Assembly (NCBI RefSeq): GCF_008831285.2
Contig: NC_045148.1
Span: forward strand, 3,286,001-3,350,000
DNA length: 64,000 nt
DNA from: Nymphaea colorata
Lineage: Eukaryota; Streptophyta; Magnoliopsida; Nymphaeales; Nymphaeaceae
Reading direction: 5' to 3'
Shown here: one piece after another, positions 24,101 to 36,000 of the stretch
Layout of the letters: every line of letters begins with the position of its first letter
Position numbering within the stretch: position 1 is the stretch's first letter
Program-made: the position numbers and the translations under genes
The notes under the pieces: model-generated
The model's database searches: none
Seen by the model: only the letters and a program-made list of their open reading frames with translations
Told to the model about the DNA's origin: nothing

Positions 24101-27003
24101 CGTATATCATAATTTCATAACCATAGATTCATAAGTCATAAGGTATTAAGGTCCATAAGTCTATTAGATACCACATCAAAAAACAAGTTTTACTGTTTTA
24201 GATGTTATGTATTACATCACAAGATGATAATGAACTTGTGAAAATGTTCAATGTCAATACATATAAAATGAAAGCACTCTTGACTCTCATTCATAATCTT
24301 CATCATATTCATTCTCATCCTCATCTCCATCTTCTTCTTCATCTTCATCTTCACGATTTAAAAAAACCCCTTTTCTCTCAACGGGAAACAACCACCCACG
24401 CACAAATCCATGATTTAATCGATGAAATCCATGATTTAATCGATGATTTCATTTTGAAAAACGAAGATTTAACGATGGAAATCGATGATTTCCCTCCACG
24501 GCACAATCTCTAGGTTAGAAATGAAGAAGAGGCGGGTTTTTATAAAGAAAACTCGAAAAATGGGGATTTGAGCCCTCTTTTTTGAAATCAGCCCGTATCG
24601 TACGATACGGAGGTCTGTATCGTACGATACAGGGGCCTGTATCGCATGTATCGTACGATAAAGGCACGATACACCCCTATTTACGATACAGGAGGTGTAT
24701 CGTATCGTATTTTGCAAACGATACGTACAACACTGCTTTGAAATAACAAAAGTTGAAAACATTGTATTTTGAGAAATTATATACAAAGGTGTTACCATTT
24801 AAAATTTTTGGTTCAATCCAATCATAATAAGTCATCTAAGACAGTCTTAAGAATCATGGTCCATAATTGTCTATATCTGCCATTTGCAAATGATGCCTAT
24901 TTTTTATTTATAATTTTTTAAAAGCTTTGCATCTCATGATGACAAAATACTGCAAGCAACTAGGTTCCAACTACTAGAAGTTTCTGGAGAGCAAATTTTC
25001 CAAGATAGACGAAAAAAAATTCAGCCACTATGCTTCTTAAATACCCTAGCTCGTTTGCAGCCTCTCTGTAGGATACCTACAAGACTGCTTCAAAACTTCC
25101 AACAAAAAACTGAATGACTCGCTCCCTTAGCACCAATAAACCCATATGAGGGGGCATGTCATTGTTCCACCCATTATACGGTAGACATCTCTCTATCCTG
25201 GCAACAATATGGATTTGTATAAATTCCATGAAACATTTCATAATTGAAACTACTATAAAGGATAAGAGTTTCAAGATTGCCATGTTTGGAAACCTTATAC
25301 ACACACATACATGTAGCAAAAGCACAGAGAAACTTAGAAATCATCAAACAATAAAATGGCATAGTCACTCCCAAATAGGAAATATATGTGGGCAATTTTC
25401 TCAAACAAAAAACTAGGAAAAGCGATCCACGTAAGTGTGGGAATTTTCTAAGTTGGAAAATAGATAGACAGGCAAAATGATGTCACTAAATAGTGACTTT
25501 CCACCCGACATGAAGGTTCCAAAAGCACAACAGTTTGAGATAAACAGAATATGACAATTATGAAATAAGTGTGAAACCTTGACTCCTTCATGAGTAAGCT
25601 GAAAAGATTGCTCTTTCTTGGCAAGAATGGACACCATGTTGAATACAGAAACAATATCAAGCAACATCTGCCCATTTCAAAATATAAATACCTGTAGTTA
25701 GAGACAACCTTCATGGCGAAAAGGAAAAATCAATAGCAACACAATATTTTAGAATCCAACTCCAGCTTCCAGTTATGTAAGATGACATGACTAAAATGGA
25801 AAAGGAAAACAGGTAGTATACTTTTATAGCACATCTATGAGAAGAATCTCTAAACACATACACGGAGTTTTAGCAGCTGAATGGCTAATTTATCAAAAAA
25901 GTAATACTATGACAACTGCATATTTTAGTTGTAAATGTCCTAAATTCCTAATGATGCCTTCTGAGTTCTCAGTTTTACATGAAAAGAAAACAAAACATGG
26001 AATAACCGAATAGGATTGCATGTCTACAGCCTGATAATACAACAGGGAATTTAAACTCAAGCTGAATGAAGGAGAATTGGAGAATGTTTCTAGTCCCGCT
26101 AAATGGAATGTGTAGTATTAGAACCTACGGTGCAAGATTAATTTAGAAAGACAATGACTAGCAAACTGGGCGCAGTGTTCATTTCTACAATCATCACTTG
26201 TGAAATAAGTATGATGCACAAACAAACAAACAAAAAAATCAGAGACAGAGAACATGCAAACCATAAAATTCCATCACACATATGGTGCACAAAAAGCAAG
26301 TGGAAACCAGAAGTTGAACAGGATAAGAGAAATGAGAAGTGACAAATAAGCACGTAATCACCCATTCCATGAGTGGGACAGCTTAGGCATATGCCTAGCA
26401 GCCAAGTCCAGGACAATACCTAGGGACCTTAAGCCCAAGGACTCTTGACTACTTAGCTTCATTGTCACAAATATTGCTTACAGGTTTTAAACAGCAAGGT
26501 TTTTCTTGGGTATCATATAGCAAATTTATTTTTTCAGGAAAATATTGGTTAAAAAAATTTTAAAAATTTCTAAAATAAAATTCAGAAAATGCAAAAATAA
26601 AAATGCAGTAATAAAAAATGGCAAAAAGTGCCAAAAAACGTGAAAAAACTTGCTTTTTTGGCCTTTTTGGAGTTTTTTTCTTTTTGGCCGCTTTTTCAAA
26701 AGATGGGTCATTTTGCAATGTTTTTGGCTGACCTATTTTTGATGTACAAAACAGGTTTTTTTTTTTGAAAAAATGTGTTTTATAATACAATGCTTAGATG
26801 CTTTTTACACAGATAACAGCATTTCACTAATAGACATTGTTAAAGTTTTCTAGAGTCAATTTGAGTCTTTCTGAAATATTAGAAAGTAGACAAGGGTCTA
26901 CTTATTGTTTTCTTATATTTTAGTGGACTGAAATTGTAAATATGTAGTCAACGCCCTAATCTCTTGTAAAAGAGATTAGGATTACGTGAATGACACAAGA
27001 AAG

Positions 27004-27044
<41 letters not shown>

Positions 27045-30000
27045 GTCCCTTTCTTCCTCCAATATTCAACGTGGTATCAGAGCAACGGACCTAGGGCTGT
27101 GCGATCTAGGGTTTCACGCCTAGGGTTCCCTCCTTATCTCATTTCTCTTCTCTTCCTCCAAACTAGGGTTTCACGCCTAGGGTTCCTGCTGTTTAAAAAA
27201 CAAGCAAGTTGATTGTTTGGTGGAAAGGGGCTAATCACGTTTAACATGTAGAAACGTGATCAGCACCCTTGTGTTGCTGTTGCCGTGGAAGACATGGAGA
27301 AATGTTGATGAAGTTGCTGCCGTGAAAGAAGATGGTGGATCTTATCAGGATGTATCAGATCTAAGTTTCTGTTGCCGTGGAAGAATATCTATGCCGCTCA
27401 GATCTGGTTATCAAATCTGATTTTCTGCTGCCGTGGAAGAAAACCTATGCCGTTATGTATCAGATCTGCCCTAAAGAGATCTGATTTTTTTTCTGCCATG
27501 GAAGACGATTTGTGGCGTGATATATCAGATCTGCCCTTTTGTTGTCGCTGCATAAGATCGTGTGGGGCAGAGTTAATCTGCTGGTTATGGGTATAGTGTG
27601 ACGTGAGAAGTTGTTGTGGGTAGAGTCATGTTGCTGGTTGAAGATGCAGTTTGACTTGAGGAGAAATATCTGCAAATCGTGAATGTGAAATCAGTAAAGT
27701 GAGGCTTTGTGAGGTGTTAACTGCTGCTAATCGAGTAGCATCAGTCTTTTGTCGTTGGGTGAAGAAGTTTCAGCCATCAGATCTGACCATTGTTGTCGTG
27801 GAAGAAGTTCTTGGACATTCAGATCTGTCTAGTCGTGTGGTGCTTGGTGGATTCCCACAGGCTAAGTCTGCTATTTTTGTGTTTGTATTCAACCTGCTGC
27901 ACATCATTTGGTTGTGGTCTGCGTGTTCGAGTGCAATTTTTTTCATGGCTGACGGTAGTAGGTCAGAAGGGTCTTCTTCATCTACTGCAACTTCGTCACA
28001 GTCTACAGATGCTATGGTTGAGTCTCCTACCTGTTCTCCTATACCTCAATCGTATTATCTCAACTTAAGCAAGGAAGAATATGATCTGGTTCTTGCTAGG
28101 AGGTCTACTCTTGCCTCAACCAGCACAGCTGTTATAGACTCGGTTCTCTCTGTTGGTGCCCCTACCAGTGACCCAAGTATGATATGGATGATTGACTCAA
28201 GAGCATCCAGGCATTGTTGTAATCATCCACAGATGTTTTTATCATTTACCAGGTTCACTACACCACAACACGTCAGGTTGGCTGATGGCAAGTTGTCCCC
28301 TATTCTAGGCAGCGGTGATATCTATCTCACACCTTTTGGGACCATTACACATGTGCTATATGCTCCTCGATTACCTGTTAACCTGTTATCTGTTAAGCAA
28401 TTGGCTAGAGATTTACAGTGTAGAGTCATTTTTTTATCTTGGTTTATGTTCTTTTCAGGACTTACAAACTAGGAAGATGATTGCTGGCGGCCATGAACAG
28501 GAGGGGCTCTAATTTCTCTCTGTCCCTGTAGATGTTGCTGCATCCTCTTTCATGTCAAAGCCTTCTCCTTTGCAGTGGCATCTTAGACTGGGTCATCCGT
28601 CTGTGTCCAAGCTTCGTCACATTTTTCCATATATTCCTGTGTCAGAGTCATTCTTATGTGATGCATGCCAGTTAGGCAAGCATACACGTAGTAGTTTCCC
28701 TTCAAGTCAAAGTCCATCGAGTCAAAGTCCCTTTGATCTTCTACATGTTGATGTTTGGGGTCCAAGTCATGTTTCCTGTCGTTCACGTTTCTGGTATTAT
28801 CTTGTTTTGGTTGATGATTTTACTACAGTCAGTTGGGTATTTTTGTTACGGGACAGGTTTGAAGTCATCTATATTCTTCAGAAATTTGTCAATGAAATAA
28901 AAACTCAGTTTGGTGTTGTTGTCAAAAATATTCGCACTGATAATGCTCTTGAATTTAAATCTTCAGTTATACTCCAATTTTATGCCAATCATGGGATCCA
29001 GCCACAATATACATGTCATCACACATCCCAACAAAATGGTGTTGCTGAACGCAAACATCGACAACTTCTAAATGTGGCCCATACCCTCATGTTGCATACT
29101 CATATGCCTGCCTATTTTTGAGGTGATGCTATTCTTACTGCATGTTATCTCACCAATAGATTGCCCTCGTCTGTCATCCAAGAACGCATCCCCATTCAAA
29201 TACTATATCCAGATCAACCATTATTTCATATACCTCCTAAAGTATTTGGATGCACTTGTTTTGCACACATCTGGAGCCCAAACAGAAACAAACTTGCTGC
29301 CCAAACTGTCAAATGTGTGTTCATTGGATATTCTGCCAATCAAAAAGGCTATCGATGTTTTGATCCTCATACCAAGAAAGAGATCGTCAGTGCGGATGTT
29401 ACATTCTTTGAGTCTCGTCCTTATTTTTCCGCTTCAAGTACCACTGTGTCTGAGCTTCCAATGTCTGTTCCTCTTCCTATTCCCCCAATATCACTTGAGT
29501 CAATCCCGCCCTCTCCACCATCATCAGGTGATTGTTTTCTTGATCCTCCAATAGTCTATACCTGACGTCAAGGTCCCTCTCCTAACCGCCCACCAACGTC
29601 TTCTCTGATGAGGTAAGTTCTAATGATAAGACTGACTCAGGAAGAAATGATGACTATTCTGCAGATGATCTACCTATTGCTATTCGCAAGGGCCAACGAC
29701 AGTGCACAAGGCATCCGATTTCTAACTCAGTTTCTATGGACCATTTGAGCACAAGTTTGGTGCAGTTTGATCGAGCTATGGCTAGTCATACTATTCCGAC
29801 CTCTCACCACCAAGCCTTATTAGATTCACGATAGAAGCATGCTATGCAGGAAGAAATTGATGCTCTTCTTTCTAGGGAGACTTGGGACTTGGTGGACCTA
29901 ACGTTGAATTGTGATGTTGTTGGCTCCAAATGGGTATTCACTATCAAATATCATTCTGATGGGTCTGTAGAACAATTCAAAGCTCGTCTTGTGGCTAAAG

Positions 30001-33000
30001 GCTATACACAGACTTATGGGGTGGACTTCTTCAAGACGTTCTCGCCTGTGGCACGGTTAGGTACTATTCGCCTAATTATATCTCTCGCAGTTCAGCAGGA
30101 TTGGCCTCTTTTTCAGCTTGATGTAAAAAATACATTTCTATATGGTGATCTCTCTGAAACAGTCTATATGCAACAACCACCTGGTTTTGAACGACAGGGA
30201 GAGTGTTCCAAGTTATGCAAACTCAAAAAGGCTATCTATGGACTTAAACAAAGTCCCCGTGCATGGTTCCATAAGCTAAGTGAGGTTGTCTCTAAATGTG
30301 GATTTCGAAGATCCCAGCTTGATCACTCGTTGTTTATCAAGCGAGGGACTTCTGGTATAGTGATATTGATTGTATATGTTGATGATATTGTTCTCACTAG
30401 AGAAAATATTCAAGAGATAGCTCGGATAAAGGAGTTCTTACAAAAATACTTTGTCACAAAAGATCTTGGTCAACTTCGATATTTCCTTGGTATTGAAGTG
30501 GCTCGTAGTAGTAAAGGGATTGTGATGTCTCAAAGGAAATATGTTTTTGATCTTCTGCAGGAAACAGGGTTATTGGGAGCCAAACCTGCTACACTTCCCA
30601 TGAATCCTCGAATTCATATGCATGATGATGAATCAGAGGCTTTTGACTCTCGTTCTTACAGATCTCTGATAGGGAAACTTTTATATTTGACCATCACTCG
30701 TCCAGACATCAGCTTAGCTGTAAATAAGCTTAGTCAATTCATGGAGAAACCTCGGTGAGTTCATTGGGAGGCTGCTGAAATCAGCCCCGGGAAAGGGGTT
30801 ATGATTCAAAAAGGAGAATGTGTGGACATAGAAGCATATAGTGATGCTGATTATGCAGGGTCAGTAAATGATAGAAGATCTACTACAGGTTTTTGTGTCT
30901 TTATTGGTGGGAATCTTATTTCTTAGAGGAGCAAGAAACAGAATGTGGTTGCTAGATCGAGTGTCGAGTCTGAATATAGAGCTATGGGTCAAACGGCGGC
31001 TGAAATGTTATGAGTCAAATCAGTGCTTGTAGAATTGAGAATTTCAGTGAAACTTCCTATGAAGATGTATTGTGATAACAAAGCCGCTACCTACATTGCA
31101 AATAACCCTGTTTTTCATGAGAGGACGAAACACATTGAAGTGGATTGCCATTATGTTCGAGACTTGGTCCAAGAAGGAATCATTAGCACGATCCATGTTT
31201 CCTCTGAAGATCAAGCAGCTGATATGTTTACTAAAGCTCTTCCCATTGGAGATTTCTTGAGAGGATGTAACAAGCTGAGCATGATTGATATCTATGCTCC
31301 AGCTTAAGGGGGAGTGTTAAAGTTTTCTAGAGTCAATTTGAGTCTTTCTGAAATATTAGAAAGTAGACAAGGGTCTACTTATTGTTTTCTTATATTTTAG
31401 TGGACTGAAATTGTAAATATGTAGTCAACGCCCTAATCTCTTTTAAAAGAGATTAGGGTTACGTGAATGACACAAGAAAGTTTCCTCTCTCTCTCTCTCT
31501 CTCTCTCTCTTCCTCCAATATTCAACAGACATTAATAAGATGTTGTAATGATGGACTAGATCAGTTTTTGATATGATCCCATCCAAACCGCGTTATTGCC
31601 CAATCTGTATAGCCATCTTTGTGTAACTGCATTATGTATTATTACTGCTCACAATGCAGAACAACCTTGTCAATTAAAAATAGTGCAAACACTATATAAT
31701 GAAGAGAATAAGTCATGACCCACAATGGCAATCATGACAAGGTTGAGCCCCATCTTAGAGCTTTCTCCTCTGCTTTAAAGCTTCTTTCTCTAAACCTGAC
31801 ATGGTAGCAAAGCAAAGTCAGATTCAGGGCTTGTTATGACTCCAAAGGTATGTCCAAAGGGATTTCTATCTTCAAGACCTCATCTAGCCAAGAAATTCTT
31901 CCTTCCTAACATCTTCAGTTTTCTTCTTCTGAATTTTTAAGTTTTTCTCTTGGTCTGTTCTTTTAACCAAATTCAACTTCTAATCTTGATATCTGCTATT
32001 TTGGATCCTCCCACTCTTAAACTATCCTTTACTCAAAAACCTAAGCCATCTCCTTAGATATTCTTCTTCTCAAGGTAAACCTTAATTTCCAAAGCCCTAG
32101 GTATTTTTTCCATAGTTTTTATGTCTGTTTTTTCCTACATCAATTACTATATTCTTCACCAGCCTGTGTTAGGAAGTTAGAAATAATAATCTTTTCAATT
32201 ATTTGTTGTAAGTATCCTTTTTGTATTTATTTTTTGTAAGTATTGTGTATTTATTTTTTGTATCTTCCTTTTTCTCCTCCTTTTGCAGCTCAATTACTTT
32301 AGCGGAGATACACCCATTGGGCTTCCCAACAGCTAATTTTCTAGCTGTTAGGAACCCAATGGCTCCCTCTTGGGCCTATATATTGATACTTTGGCCCCTT
32401 CCTTTTGAGCTAAATAGAAGCTAGTTGCCTTGTTGTTTAGTGTACAATTTAGTATTTAGTGCCTTAGAGCACTCTTATTATCATTGAGAGTTTTACCTTG
32501 CGTGTGAAATATAGATCTATATGTGTATTTTCACAAGCACATTCAGTTCAGTGATTGGTTTATTTGTATATTATGGATTGTTAGTAATTATGCATGCATC
32601 TGTTTGTTATTTCAAAACCGTACAGGTTGATCTTGACTTTTTCCTAAGTGTGAGCAAGCTAGACCAAAGGTTGGATGGACTATAGGACAAAGTTTGCAGT
32701 TCTCACCCGGTACAGGGAATTTTTCAGGTGCTATCATGTTAGAGAGCAGATAGAGAGGACAAGATGGCAAAGCTAGAGGCTTACGACAGCCAATATGCCA
32801 TTAGTAGGTTAGGATGAGATACCTTAGTTTTTAAATTCATGAAGTAATGTTTGCTTTGATTTATTATTGAAAAGAGATGTAAACCCAGACTTTATTAATT
32901 CAGTAGGGTGAAGTTTTGTTTGTTCAGTTGTGCTATATACAGAAAAAAAAATGCCTGAAAAATTTAAGGTGATTATGATTAAAGACTTGTCATAATGAAG

Positions 33001-36000
33001 CAACACCCGTGGCATTGAATTTATAATCTAAAAAGTATCTCTCAACCAAATTAGCATTCAGCATTAAATAAAATCCATCACAACCATGTTGATCACCCAA
33101 TCTTTTTGTTTACATGGTGAAGGGTAAAACCTTCATGATTCTGCTATTATGGCAAAGAAGTTCACAAGGATATACCTGCTGAAGTAGCACACGAAAGCGA
33201 CCAAGCAATGATAATGTTGTTAATGCAAAGGGCGCAAAAAAGTTCATGGCAAGTAAGGATGATATTTCACTGCAAAAAAGTTAAGGGTTGCAAAATAACA
33301 GTCTAAGCAGGATCTAAATGGCAACAGAGATCTCAACATGTAATCAATTTTTGTCGAGCATAGTACTTAGTAAAATCACTATGCAATAGAAAATAATAGA
33401 AATATATCTGATATTATCTCTAATTTACAAGAATAACTTAAAGAAAAGATTAATCAAAGAAGGGGAAAAGGGAACAAGGCAATGCCTGTGCTGTACAAAA
33501 TGGGAGAACCTTATCAAGGAATTTCTAGACTTTTTTTCATAACCATAGATGGAGGAACAAAATCCTAAAGGATCAGTATACGAGCATAGAGAAAAGGAAC
33601 CAATATCTGGTTCGCAAATCGCTACAATTTTGATCTCAAGCATGGGTTTGTAGATATCAGGAACTTGATTGTGCACATGAAACCTATGTGGCTATGTCAT
33701 ATGCGTGTAGATGTGGGTGTCAACACCAGTGTGAAGCAATTTCAAAAAAATGGGCTGTAGGGAACTGCTATATGCAAGCAAAAAACACGCAAACAAAAAA
33801 ATAAGATTGTCAAAAATTAGTCAATACATTAACAGACAACATATGTTAAAGACACCCACAATTAAAAGTTTGAAAGAGAAAAGGGCAAAACAAATGAAAA
33901 GGGTTTACTAAAAACTTTTAAAAGACTTTTAAAAAAATAAAATCAAGTCAGAGATGATCGAGCCCAGAATTGGACAACAAAATGTGCATAACACATTAAC
34001 TACACCTGACACAGCTTTGATCATGTCAGGCCCATCTATTCATAGTCCACACCCCTGTCCTAAATTACGAGCACTGTAAGCAGCTGCCTGTTAGGCATGC
34101 CTATGTGACATAGGGTAAAATTTAACTTGACCTAGTCATAAATCAAATTAGCCTGCTTGTGCAGCAGACTCGACATCATCTATTTGTGTCGGCAGGCAAG
34201 CTCACAAGTTTGCGATTATTGATTTTCAGTTTATATAATGTTAAGGAATCTTCACTTTTAAAAGACTTTAAAAAATAATAAAATCAAGTCAGAGATGATC
34301 AAGCCCAGAATTGGACAACAAAATGAGCATAACCCATTAGCTACACCTGACACAGCATTGATCATGTCAGGCCCATCTATCCACAGTCCACACCCTTGTC
34401 CTAAATTACGAGCACAGTAAGCAGCTGCCTGTTAGGCATGCCTATGTGACAGAGGGTAGAATTTAACTTGACCTAGTCATAAATCAAATTAGCCTGCTTG
34501 TGCAACAGACTCGACATCATCTATTTGTGTCACAGGCAAGCTCACAAGTTTGTGATTATTGATTTTCAGTTTATATAATGTTAAGGAATCTTCCATTCCA
34601 CATCAAGCCTTTAATAAGAACTAAGAAGGATTATTTGTAACACAAGAATCTTTTCATCTCAAGTACTTTTTGCCTCTTTATTTCCTCTTACCAAGTGCCA
34701 TGGATAAAAATGCTAGGATAGGTTTGTTCAATTTTTCTATCAATCTGGGTCTAGAGTCTAGACTTCATATTTGCTCTGTGAAGTTTGTTTTAAGAGTGAA
34801 ACCAGATTTACGATCAGTAGCTGAGTTGGCCCAAAATTACAATGTTTGCTATAACATCACATGTGCAATGACTTGGGAATAGTACTATATTGAATGTTTT
34901 CCATACAGCAACAGCATTCAACTCAGTTTTGGTTGGGCCACTACAGTTGTTGATTCTAATTTATCATTTTTAAATTTGAAAAGCGAAGCTTATTTTTCAT
35001 AAACTAATAAAGAACATGTTTGATAAAATAAATTCATATGTCTGCAGTGTCATTTTTTAGCATATCTGCCTTCCGAAGAATTTTAACACCAGCTCTTGAG
35101 AGTGTTTTTCCATGAATTTAACAATTAACAGCGAAGAAGAGGAATTCCTAAATATTTATAAGGGAGGTGGCTTCAGCTTGATCATCTTCCCTTTTTTTTT
35201 GTGGCATGTTGATAAGGGAAGGGTGCAAATTGATTTCTTCAGGCTTCTCGATATATCAAGCTTCAACTCATATTCTCCATAACAAAAGAAAAGATGTTTG
35301 TTAAACACCAAAATCTCATTTTGACGCATGAGAGATATAGGCAATGGTGGGCAGTTAAGAACTTACGACTCTTTCAGACAAACAACCTCCTACAGTTGTC
35401 AGTTGACTGCAAAATGTTTACTGTGAGATAACTGATAAAGCATCCATGAATGTGAAAAATAGAAATATAAATGTGTTTTTTCCATCAAACGTATTGTGAT
35501 AAAAACAGAGACTTTGGCTCAATCACTTGCATGCACCACAGTTAAGATTTTACTGTAAGGACTTGTCAACAAAGCAAAATGAATGGTACAAAAAGTGATG
35601 TCCTTCAATAGTCACTGATGCTAGTCAGAAATTTATCCAAAATTTGGTATGAGTTCCCATGGTTGATTAAGACAACTGTCCATTGAGAGATCAAAGATTT
35701 TCCAGATGCAACAAAGTACAGCTTATATTGTTGCTGACATGCCTACCTTCCTTGAATGGAAAAATATATGTTGACCCTTTGTTATTTTTCTATAAATTTT
35801 TCTTAACAAATCAAGGTTTTAGCTCATCCTAGTTCAGGGGAAGTTTTGCACAGTAGCATTAACATGTGAATGCTTACAAGCTATGACAACCAAAAGTTGG
35901 AAAGGATACACAGCTGACTTTATTAATGCTTCCACCATCTGCAGCAAGAAAGCACAAGTGACCATCAAATGATGGTGTTCATCAGTCAATATATATAAAG

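Larger units (their letters stand above)
26838..31527 (+). mobile_element. Copia element 4, defective but with both LTRs
   Basis: The element runs from TGTTAAAG to CAACA with LTRs 26838-27071 and 31315-31527 and an exact 5-bp duplication GACAT (26833-26837, 31528-31532). The primer site is perfect and a purine tract precedes the 3' LTR. It belongs to the same family group as elements 1 and 2. Most of gag is deleted and pol has numerous stops and shifts. It lies in NEPRO-like intron 5, antisense to the gene. Confidence 0.95.

Noticed and set aside
24202-24513. 103-codon HHHLHLH-type frame
   Set aside because: Lies within the non-autonomous hAT element and is built from CATCTTCATC repeats.
34594-35909. 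Possible extra NEPRO-like exons in intron 4
   Set aside because: Exons 4 and 5 join in phase without an added exon and no further conserved NEPRO block was found there.
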